Shown in pieces: positions 50,237-60,302 of a stretch of 64,000 nt of DNA (its first letter is position 1; every line of letters starts with the position of its first letter). The notes below the pieces were generated by a model. It did not search any database, was not told the origin of the DNA, and worked only from the letters and a program-made list of their open reading frames with translations. Source of the stretch: Balanoglossus misakiensis (lineage: Eukaryota; Hemichordata); contig CM082585.2 in assembly GCA_040954595.2 (NCBI GenBank), positions 9,114,001 through 9,178,000 on the forward strand. Direction: 5' to 3'. The translations under genes and the position numbers were made by a program.

Positions 50237-53200
50237 ATGGGGTCAGGATCAAATCTTATTTCATCCGTAATCAAGTTGGCCGTATTGACTGTTTACACAG
50301 GCAGGATAGGTAAGCAATTTACGCGCTTCTTATGGCATCTTCGTCACCCTTTAAAGTCCATTCAACGATCAGCTTAGATCTTTTGGTACGTTATCTTGTG
50401 TATATACCTTTTACACGTCACACCTCTCTCTACAGTTGCTGATTGTCCGAAGCTCTCCGGTGACATCATACCACCGGAGGTTTGTGATAAGTCGGACATC
50501 AAAGATGTTCGTTTTCCTACACCATCCTGTGCCTACTACGATGACAAGACGTTGAAGAATATATCGTTCACGTCAACCTACGGCAGTGACGTAAACATAG
50601 CAAGTGGGGAAAACATAGAAATGCAATGTGAAGCAATGTCGACTAAAGTAAGGTGTTCACCACTGTATTGATTTAGTATGAGTGTTTATGCATCCCAGGA
50701 ATTGTCTCACTCAAAGGGACAGTCACTAAAAATGATTTTATGCTCATTGCGAGATCTAGCGAGACTTGCTTAATTGCCATAGCGATAGGTTGCTAGCCAA
50801 GTACATGTAATACGCGACAGGCTTTGTATGAAAATCTCGCAGGGTCTCGTGGAGGTCGGAATCTGGTCTATTGTGACATTCTTGGTTTTTTTCATTCATC
50901 GTTTGCATCCATCCACTCGACACGTCTGTATGTCTTTTCTCGTACAGTCACCATTGTTGAACTTTTTTCTTCATTTCTGGATTATTGTCTCTTCATTGTA
51001 TTTCAGCGATACCTGAACTTTGCTGTGTGGCTGTGTCGGAGGACATCCGACACACTGCTAGGCAAATGCCTCTGTCCAGAAACTGCCATCGAGTCCAAAT
51101 ATTCCATAACATCCAAGTCAGACCCTGACACGACACAACTCACTCTAAATTACACTCTGCAAAATGTGAGCCACAGTGCCACCGATCGCTACTTTTGCCT
51201 GGTCCAAGTGGGACTCAGTGACACAGTTGTGGACGGATTTGGCGCCATAGATGTCAACGTCCGAGGTGAGTCTGCGCAAAATGAAGCGTTTGCATAAATT
51301 ACTTGTACAACTCGCATGTGGACAGTATGTATGAGCTGATTACCACCTGATTTGCAACTTAAAGACTTGTTTAGGAGAGAAGTACCATGATACAAAAATA
51401 TACCTCGGAAATATGGAAGAGGATAGAGTCTTGACTCTTCATTGAACCAACGCTGTCAATGATACAATTATACAACCATATGGGTTTGTCATGCTTTATT
51501 ACAGATATCAGTAAACCAGAAATCATGAAGGGCCCCAGGAGTGTCAGTGTCCGTGCAGGGACTGAGTTGACACTGACATGTAAAGCAAGGGGCTTCCCTA
51601 AGGTGTCATACTTGTGGTTCAAAGATGGAGAACTCCTGGACGAGATAGAGAGCAGGTAAATTTCAAAAGGGCGGTTTCTCCACACGCCGTGAGTTGAACA
51701 TTTCGTGAGATAAAAAAGCTGCCGATGATCGGTAAAGTATGTCTCTTTTTCTGAACTTGCAAGCTATTAAGGTAGTATATGCATCTCAAAAAAACAAAGT
51801 CAAGCTTTCTCTCATATTTTAGTCGAGGCAACTTTAGATTACTCTATATTTAAATTTGATAATAAAAATAAGGGGTCGTCCGCACCCCAAAATTGCCAGA
51901 GAGAGCGAAATTGTCTCAATTTAGAAAATCAAAAATGGCCGCAAATCTCTGTATAGTATGTAGACAATTTAATGTAGCGATTTTCATGAAAACAAAAAAA
52001 AGAAACTGCTATACATTTATTTTATTCTTATAATTTCAGCATCTTGCCATTATCATGGGATACTTCCATAAGCAGCTACCATATCAACGTGACGTCATCA
52101 AGCGACGGAGGGGAGTACAAATGTGTTGCTTTCAACTCTGTCGGCAATGCCACATCAAAGGGTGCGTTGGTGGCAGCCGAAAGTAAGTATTAGGTAGAAT
52201 GCACCTCGAAAATCAGTCTTTAACATTTTCTCAAATTTAGCTCAAGGGAACTTTACATTATGTGCCTTTAAAACTCTAGAATAAAAATAAGGGTTCGTCG
52301 TGCAAATATTAGAACAGCAGCAAAATTGTCTCAAATCGTATCAAATTTGAAATTCAAAATGGCGATCAATTGTTTAACCTTTCCTCGAAGGATTGAAACT
52401 GTCATTACAAAATCGCAATATTATTCTCTTCAGTTGATATGCCGACCTCCAAACCGACGATGACTGGCCCAGATAAAGGTAAATCTCCTTTAACCAACAA
52501 CATTGGTAATAATTAGTGCATATCTGAAAGGCGTCAATTCAGTCATTTATAATTATTTTAATTTATTTGTTTTGATAATATTCGATTTTATTCTGTGATC
52601 TGAGCATTTTTTAATTGAGGAAATTGACTCAATTTTTAGTAAGAACAACACTAAGCAAATAATAAATTATTTATATTTTCTAAACGGGTATATATTAAAG
52701 CGCTACAAAATTCCCTTTTAGATGCAACCATAATTATTGGCGTTGTAGTAGCAGCTGTTTTTCTTGTGTTGGTTGCCATAGTGATTGGAGTTATCATTTA
52801 CAAGAGTGAGTATTCCCCACCACCGCCAAGTTACTTTACAATCTCTGTTAAACCCTGTTGTAGTTTCATACACGAAGCTTGACTTTCCTATTGCTTGGCT
52901 AGCAAACCGTTGCTACGGTAATTAACCAAGTCTCGCGAGATCTCGTAATTAGCGGTTATTCGTTTTTGGCAGGGGTGGTCAGGGATCGACGGCAGCAAGG
53001 CGATCAAGAAGAGAAAAGGGATATCCCACCGATCAATGTGTCCATCGGCCAAACGGTGGAAGCCAACAATTTCATCGTCAAAGTGGAGGGACACGGAGCC
53101 GGTGTCACGTGCAATTTCATGGGTGACGTCAACATTGGTGGTGGTGGAACCCTTGGCGATCAGATCGAGGGCGGTGGGGGTAGTACGCAGATACATCGTA

Positions 53201-53769
53201 AGTACATCCACGGTCACTGTACATTGGTATACCTTGAACTATCGTAGCAGAGGGGGAGAGATTCTTACAAACATGATCAAGAAATTATATCCATGCCCCC
53301 CCCCATATTTACCACAAAATGGCTTCATGCGAACGGTTAATCTAGGAAAGATATAGCAACACGGTTTCACACAAAATGGAGCCAGTACGTACACACGGTG
53401 CAGACTATATCTAGAACAATCTGATGCAAATCAAAAACACAATAGAATGGTGGTTTTTCATGTACAAATATGCTCAATTTCATTTTAGCTGTAGAAAACA
53501 CCGAAGAGGCCTCTGACAATGCAAGTACTGGCAGCAGAGAGCCCAACAACCGAGAAGGAGAACACGGAGATGAAAACCAACCCTTAAACCCTCTGATCCA
53601 TGCTGAGTGTGACGTCGGGGGTGACGTCATTGGCGCTGCAGCACAGGAGCAAGAACGGGGATGCGGTGGGCGAGAGGGTGGGAAGGAAGGAGAGAAGACC
53701 CTCGGTAAAGATGGCGACCGGGATAGCAAAGCTGTTAAACTGGACGAGAATACACCGTTGATGGCGTAG
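50237..53769 (+). CDS. Type I membrane receptor A: two Ig-like domains, one TM, RHIM-like cytoplasmic motif
   Basis: Exons: 50237-50309, 50436-50647, 51007-51265, 51505-51655, 52040-52182, 52434-52478, 52722-52805, 52973-53197, 53489-53769 (1473 nt, 490 residues, all in frame). Start is the first ATG (GATATGG). A signal peptide is encoded in exon 1. Exons 2-3 form an unusual Ig-like domain with extra Cys (MQCEA, WLCRRTSDTLLGKCLC, YFCLVQV). Exons 4-5 form an I-set-like domain (LTCKARGFP, WFKDGE, GGEYKCVAFNSVGNA). Exon 6 is a short Pro/Thr stalk and exon 7 the membrane segment (IIIGVVVAAVFLVLVAIVIG). Exon 8 carries the shared block VTCNFMGDVNIGG. Exon 9 is a Gly/Glu-rich tail. The family is unassigned; the role is probably cell-surface recognition. 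Confidence 0.88.
50731..50873 (+). repeat. Dispersed TCTCGCGAGA-type element, copy 2
   Basis: It runs from AATGATTTTATGCTCATTGC through GAGATCTAGCGAGACTTGCT to AATCTCGCAGGGTCTCGTGG and GGTCTATTG. It is the most complete copy and lies in intron 2 of receptor A. The central palindrome has one mismatch. Confidence 0.75.
51776..51960 (+). repeat. Intronic dispersed repeat, copy 1 (receptor A intron 4)
   Basis: It shares TTTTCTC/TTTCTCTC, AACTTTA, ATAAAAATAAGGGGTCGTC, AAATTGTCTCAA and AAAATGGC in the same order with 52197-52385. Confidence 0.65.
52197..52385 (+). repeat. Intronic dispersed repeat, copy 2 (receptor A intron 5)
   Basis: It is the partner of 51776-51960 with the same order of short shared blocks (ATAAAAATAAGGGTTCGTC, AAATTGTCTCAAAT, CAAAATGGCG). 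The two copies lie in adjacent introns. Confidence 0.65.
52891..52955 (-). repeat. Dispersed TCTCGCGAGA-type element, copy 3 (partial, inverted)
   Basis: On the minus strand it reads ATTACGAGATCTCGCGAGAC then TTGGTTAATTACC and GTTTGCTAGCCAAG, matching the left half of copy 2. It lies in intron 7 of receptor A and has a perfect 10-bp palindrome at 52931-52940. Confidence 0.75.
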
Positions 53770-54040
53770 CCAGTTGGAGATCCACGTGTTGAATATGGCG
53801 CAAAATATACTGCGGCTTGTATCAACTCCTCAGAGTTTTAAGAAACATCATAGTCAAATATGGGACCAAGGAAACTCCCCAAGTTCCATAGTAACTGAGC
53901 TTGGGGTGTATACTACAACATGGCTGCTAAGCTCTATACACGTATTAGTTTAGTCTTTGTAATAATACACGGTGTTACGCACATGAAATTGTTGATTTCC
54001 ACACAATGCACCCCTTTTCGCCGTTTTTAATTTTTTTTTC

Positions 54041-54046
54041 AATAAA
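54041..54046 (+). terminator. Polyadenylation signal of receptor A
   Basis: AATAAA in context TTTCAATAAAGATT, 272 nt after the stop. Confidence 0.7.
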
Positions 54047-54831
54047 GATTCTTTTTGGACATATCTCCTCCTACTGTCTATGATTGAACTATCTTTGTCT
54101 TTTACTTCCTGAGTGACCCCCCCCCCCACCTAGTCTTAAATCAGCGGCTAATCCGGAATGTAAGATATCGAATAGCTTTGTAAAACACCAGAAGAAACGT
54201 CGTTCTTCTATTGATGGTGACGCGTAGAAAGGTCTGAAAGTCGTTCCGAACGTCTGCACCAGAGACGTAAACATCGTCTGGTAATCATGTGACAGTGACG
54301 TTCCGCGTAATGATTGGGTGTCATTTACGCGTATTAAACCATAGACTGTACTGTCTATGATTAAACCATGCTTCGTGACGTGACATCAATAGCTTGTAGT
54401 GAGTGAATGCACCAGGCGTAGCCGCCTGTAATACACATACCCGGAACATCACCAGAGTTTGGACAGATCCGTGTGTGGGAACCTGAGGTTACTGTGGCTG
54501 TGCTAAAATTAGAACCCAGTTCGGAGAATTACGACCCGTTCTCGTCACTTCCGGCGTGTACACTCAATAAGCGCCGCACTGAAACTACGAAGGTTGCCTG
54601 GCGCAGTTGTGCGACCTAATTCCTCAATTCCTCGTATCCGACTCTATCGAGTTGCCCATAGGCAATTCACTTCCTTACAGCAGCCGACGTGGTTATCATA
54701 ATCGGGACGTTTCGTCGGAACACCTTTTCACGCATTTCGCCCTCCGCTTAAAGAAATTCAAAGACCGTTCACCCAGGCAGTATTTTAGAGTTTTGTCGAA
54801 CGATACTCGAAGACGACTTGGATGTGACGTC

Positions 54832-57800
54832 ATGGGCAGGATGTGGCCAAGGACTCACTTTACTGTTGCGTGGATTGTATGGATCTTATGTGTTGATATT
54901 GCTGGTAAGTGTTTCCTCCACTGACCACGAGAGTATGTCTTGTATAAGGGGCCGGGGGGGGGGGGGGGGGGCTTGAGTGGAAGAAAATGGACCGAAATGA
55001 TTGTCCTTGATGTTAATTTTCGTCTGATTGAATGGCAAGAATTTGGCAAAAGAATTAAAGGAGCATACGTTTTTCACTTTTGTTTCCGAACAGTTTTAGC
55101 TAAATATAGCTAAAATATAAAAAATTACACAAAATACAAAAACGGACAAAAACTGGAAACTATTGTCCAGAGGTATCTGTAGAACATGTATATGTAGTAT
55201 GTGAACCTTCAAAATGGCCGGGCCGGCGCAGTTTTGTTAGCTCTCTTTGATGTCTTGACCACAAATTTCCATTTACCTTCAGTCCCTGCTTGCGAATGGG
55301 ATCAGGTCGTGACGGACTTTGCCGTTTGCACAGCGGCAGAACCAGATAACGGCTACGGCGTGGAAGACTTGATTTATCCGACAAGGAGTTGTTCTTATTA
55401 CGAGGACTGGGTGGAGTACATATCCTTCACGACATCTCGCGGGAGGGACTTTGAAATCCGAACCGGCGATCAAATAGAACTACACTGTGAGGCCGAATCG
55501 AAACTTGTGAGTACATGATGATATAGTTTTACTAACGTTGCATCATTTTCATAAAACTGCAGTTCTTCACATGTTTTTTTTCAATGTTTACCATATTTAA
55601 GCCTTCCTTGACTAATTTAATATTAAAATAAAATACTGGGTGTAGTGTAATCATTATCACAATGTTTTGAACATAAACTGTCTTTCGAAAACTGATGTTT
55701 TGCTGAGAGTATAACACTTGTTTATGATTGTTGTGTTTAAAACGACAATGCAATCGTTTAATTTTTTATTTCCAGGAAGGTTACACATTTACCATGTGGC
55801 TATGTCAGAGGTCATCCGAAACACTAGCGCTGTGCCTATGCCCTCAGACGGCCTCGAGGTCAGGTGGGGAAAAATACCCACTTGAATTTGTGAGAAGCCG
55901 CGACGAGTCAAGGTTGAGTTTGAACTACACTCTGACCAACGCGACCTTGTCTGACCAGTTCTATTGCCTGGTTCAAGTGTCCTACGGGCAACACGTCCAT
56001 GGGTTTGCCGACATTAACGTCGACGTGGAGGGTGAGATGGCTATGAATTTAGGATTAAACAAATTATTCGTGAAGAGAGACGAAAAAAAATCATGAGAGA
56101 AACTGCATGATTGGAATGATTATCCGGAGAAACAAATGCAGGCGGTGATGACACGGGCCCATATGGGTTGCATTGGCGAACGCAGATGGTTTCAATACGG
56201 TTTGAACGTTTGAACTTTTCAGATAACTACGAACCAGAAATAACAAATGGGCCAAAGAATACCACCGTTTTGGAAGGAGAGGAGTTGCTTGTGTCATGCA
56301 AAGCGATTGGATTCCCCGCCGTTGAGTATACGTGGGTTAAGGATGGAGAACAGCTAAGTGAGAATAACAGGTAAGGTCTATACGCGGTCATTGGCCAAGA
56401 CTTGCAATGGGAACTGTATTCAGGGCATGGCCTAATTTCATTGAAATAGTGCCGCACAGAATAATACTGTTCTTCCGTTGCCGTGGTGATCTACAGAACT
56501 CGGTCCTACGTAGTAGTGTCGACAAGACAAGAGAGCAGGCTGTACATCAATGCCACTTTGCCAGAAGATGAAGGAATTTACTGGTGTTATGCCGAAAACT
56601 CTGTCGGCAATGCGAGGTCAGAGGGCGCTGTGGTACATGTTGAAAGTGAGTCTGCGTATATATCTAAGTCTCTGTCTCTCTGTCCGTCTGTCTGTCTCTC
56701 CCCCCCTCTCTGTCTCTCTTTCTTTCTCTATGTCAAACACATTGAAATTGAATTATGTAAACGCTGCACACTTATGTTTAGAGGTAGAATCCTCTGCTGC
56801 GAATAACTATTGGCGTGGATTGAGTTGACAGAAAATAAATTTTGTTGGCCACATTCGTTCCAAACAACTAATCATTACAGTATATTTGAAATGACAGGTT
56901 ATTTTTTTTGTCGTGATTTTAGGTCGACACCCAACGCACATACCTCTGGTAGTACCGGGTAAGTAAGGTAACTCATTCAATCTACGAGTTGTTCCAGTGA
57001 ATCTGTGATTCTATAAGCGTTTTCCTTTGATTATAAACGTGTTGTGGATGATGGGTACATGCAAGCAATTTACGTGCGATTACTTGTGGGAACTGAGCAA
57101 TTTATAACTTTTCTGAGTTTCATTCCAGACCTGAGTACACCCGTAAGCATAGGAGTCGTGGCAGCTGTCATTGCATTGATCGCTATTGTAATAGTGGTGG
57201 TCGTTTACAAAAGTAAGTATTTAATGTATGATGCTGATTCAATCCAAAACAAACATTTGCCAAAGTAACCCGATTTAATAAAACTGCAAATCCTCAACTT
57301 TTAGTTGTTTCATTTTCCTCCAGAGGTTATAAAGAAACAGTGGGAAAGAATAGATGAACAACAGAATGCGACCAAGCCGGTTGCCGTGACAATCGACGGG
57401 GGATTAGACACCAAGAATTTTGTCTTGAATGTTGACGGCCAAGGGCGTGACGTCACGTGTAACTTCATGGGTGATGTCAACATAGGTGGCGCGAACATGG
57501 CTGATCAAATAGAAGGTAGGGTTTCCGAGGAGTGCATGTAGGCCTATTTGGCATATGTGGTACTGATGATAATGAGGGATAGCATATCCGATATTTATTC
57601 ATGTGTTCAATATGTTTAGTGGTTAGAACTCATCCGCCCTTGCTGCTCACTAAATTGTGATGTTACATTTCGTTCGCAGCTGATGTCGAAGGAAACCTTG
57701 GTATCCCTGGTGACGACGAAGGCATTGGTATGCCATACAATGACCACATGGATGAACAAGAGATCGCAAATGATGACGTCATAGACGAACGAGAAATGGA

Positions 57801-57969
57801 TGTTCAGGCAGAAGAGCAGGACGTAATGCAGGATGACATTGACGAGCAAATTTTGTTCGATCTTCTCAATGACGATGTCAATGACAACATAGAGGGCGTT
57901 CACCCGTTGGAGATGAGGGAAGAACCGGAAGTGGACTCGGAGTCAGAAGAGGGGAGTGACGTCGAATAG
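54832..57969 (+). CDS. Type I membrane receptor B: two Ig-like domains, one TM, RHIM-like cytoplasmic motif
   Basis: Exons: 54832-54904, 55283-55506, 55776-56031, 56223-56370, 56497-56645, 56923-56958, 57129-57212, 57324-57515, 57680-57969 (1452 nt, 483 residues). Every intron phase equals that of receptor A, and exons 1 and 7 have identical lengths (73 and 84 nt). The first Ig-like domain again has extra Cys (LHCEAESK, MWLCQRSSETLALCLCP, FYCLVQV). The second is I-set-like (LVSCKAIGFP, WVKDGEQLS, DEGIYWCYAENSVGNA). The membrane segment is SIGVVAAVIALIAIVIVVVV. Exon 8 repeats VTCNFMGDVNIGG followed by ANMADQIE. The exon 9 tail is extremely acidic (Asp/Glu-rich), unlike the Gly-rich tail of A. 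Start could also be the ATG at 54841. Clearly a tandem duplicate of A. Confidence 0.88.
54954..54971 (+). repeat. 18-nt poly(G) tract
   Basis: An uninterrupted G run lies in intron 1 of receptor B. It is one of several poly(C)/poly(G) tracts in the window. Confidence 0.95.
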
Positions 57970-58086
57970 ATGATTTCTTGCTCATTGCACGATCTCGCGA
58001 GACTTGGTTGATTACGTACCGTCGCGTATCTTCCCATATACTGCCTGACAATACTAGATCTCGCAGGGTCTCGGAAAATAGTCTGC
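57968..58086 (+). repeat. Dispersed TCTCGCGAGA-type element, copy 4
   Basis: It begins at the stop codon of receptor B (ATAGATGATTTCTTGCTCAT) and contains a perfect TCTCGCGAGA (57993-58002). It ends with AGATCTCGCAGGGTCTCGG and AAAATAGTCTGC. Internal sequence differs from the other copies. Confidence 0.75.
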
Positions 58087-58350
58087 TTGTATTGAGAGAT
58101 GTGTCGTCAAGGTATTTGCCAACTCCTGTGTATATGTTTCAGTATTCGCTTAAAAAATTATAAAATTACTTTAAGTTTAAACCAAAGTTTTATAAGATGT
58201 TAAAAGAGTATTTTAAGAACAACATTCCTCTGTAATTGACTCATGATTTAGAGTCACTTTCCATTTTTTTCTCTCAATGTATTATCTTGTATTGCAAGAG
58301 CCCCGATGAATATTACTCAATGGGTAAATCGGACGCTCCTTAAAAGTGTA

Positions 58351-58365
58351 AATAAATGAAATAAA
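58351..58365 (+). terminator. Polyadenylation signals of receptor B
   Basis: Two AATAAA hexamers (58351-58356 and 58360-58365) lie about 385 nt after the stop. Confidence 0.6.
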
Positions 58366-60302
58366 TGAGAAGCTTAAACATTTGAAAAATGTTAATCAAG
58401 AAACTTATTATCGCACCAAGAGGGTGTAAAATGTAGTTGGAAAGTCACCACAAAATGTCTTTGCAAAAGCAATAAACCAACACGACCCTACGGCTCTCCA
58501 AACCCGCCCTCTTGTGGCCAAACTTTCATTCATGCCTCAACGTGTCAAGGACGCTGACATGGCCTGGTAATTCATGAAACAAACTGTTCATGAAACGACC
58601 TGTAAAATACGATCCCCAGGTCAAGTGTCAGCCAATATGGTAGCCCTCTTTGTGAGACTGTAGACTCAGCGCAACCATTTCCAGATTTGAATGACGGTGG
58701 TCAATCACCATAGTCTGCTTAGTTGCGGGAGGTAGGGCCTATATGTACATGGTACCTAACATTCACCAGTCTTTTTGCGATATGAATAACGTATTGGTCT
58801 TATAATACCTACTAAGGTATTGCACACATCAGCGCTTACATCGGGGTAAGTATTCGAACAATATCCTTCATACTACTACGTACGCACGTGTCTGTCTGCA
58901 CAACCGGTAAGTATATGTACGTAAAACAACAAGTAGCTACACTGGCTAACTAGTACTGTACAACTACATGTACAAGGAAATACGAAACCAACAACATGGG
59001 GATATAGAATAACGGCAAAGGGAAGTAAAATGGGTTTGTCTTTTTCTGTTGATCTGCATAAGCTTTCGGTTGTGTGAAAACGCCCATGACGCGTTGCTTG
59101 GATCGGTCTAACCGTGCCAGGTGTAGGTACATGTGTATATGTAAAAAGCTTAGAAGGTGGGCACGCGCAATTGTAATTTCTTCAGATCTGCCGACCGAAA
59201 ACAAATATTCCGGTACAAAAAAATGCATTTACTGATCGATTGCCAGCTATAGGACAAACATGCATACAAAATGATTATGGGGTTTGGTCACCTAGACAAA
59301 AATGAATGACTCAGGCCTATACTACCTGTATGATCTGGAAGTGCCAAGCGAACCATTAGGTATTCCTTATGGGAGTTGACATGGAGACTGTTGTAGGCCT
59401 ATGGATTGGATTCCCAAACGCGCAAAACTTGAAATGTCAACGTCTTGCATGATGAAGCCCATAGGCCTCCATGTATATAAAACTAGACATGCAGACTTGT
59501 ACTTGTAGCGGCAGCCGGCGAAGAGTCCCGCAGTTCGTCTGCTCAGTAAAATGGGCTGGAATACTGGGATGACACACGCCGTTGCGTTGTCCACACCTCC
59601 TCCGTGTATCAGATTTTGGAACCACTTGATACTCTGAGTTCCCTTGAGCGGATCAATAACAATGTTCGCCTCTCGCGCACGAGGCATGACAACTATAGCT
59701 TGCACACGTTCACAAATTCTGTCTGCATCAAAGAGGGACTGTGACAACACGTAGGAAACCGGTAAACGATCTCATAGGCCGAAATGAAAAATCAACTCTA
59801 CGGAAGGCTTACCCATATTTCCGAGCACACCGATACATAAATCTACTTCGTAGTTTGGCTATCTATATATCAAATACCTGTACGACACTCGATCGACGGG
59901 AACTCGACGACGAACCAGACGCATGGCCGTGGAGACGTGCGGAATGTACTGTCGTCTGCACAGCACATTTCGACAACCGGAACCGGAACCCTATGACATA
60001 AGAAATGATGCATCCTGGGATAACCGAAAATGGTATAGTCAAGTTCTACTTGGCGATGATTCTTTTTCACAGGTTTTGTAGGCCTATATGAAATCGCAGA
60101 AAATAAGAAACAAATACATGTGTATAGGCTTTAGTGTTTTAAGAATATAAACCGTTCTGATCGACTTACACTGCTATTCTAAACCATCTATTCGTATTAA
60201 CATCTCTTTATGCAAAAAGAAACAAACAGTTCTCTCTATCTGTGAAATTTTATCCTACAGGTGAAATCATTCTGGTTGCACTTAGCAGTGGACATTAATA
60301 CA
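58366..60302. other. Spacer and 5' untranslated region before the TMTC4-like gene
   Basis: A splice acceptor (TTTTATCCTACAG) ends at 60260, so a 5' UTR exon boundary lies at 60261; the upstream exon was not located. A 127-codon open frame on the minus strand (59367-59750) starts only with GTG and has no family resemblance. I saw nothing else. Confidence 0.5.

Noticed and set aside
59367-59750. 127-codon minus-strand frame upstream of the TMTC4-like gene
   Set aside because: It starts only with GTG, has no recognised family and no clear splice context. It could be a degraded element fragment.
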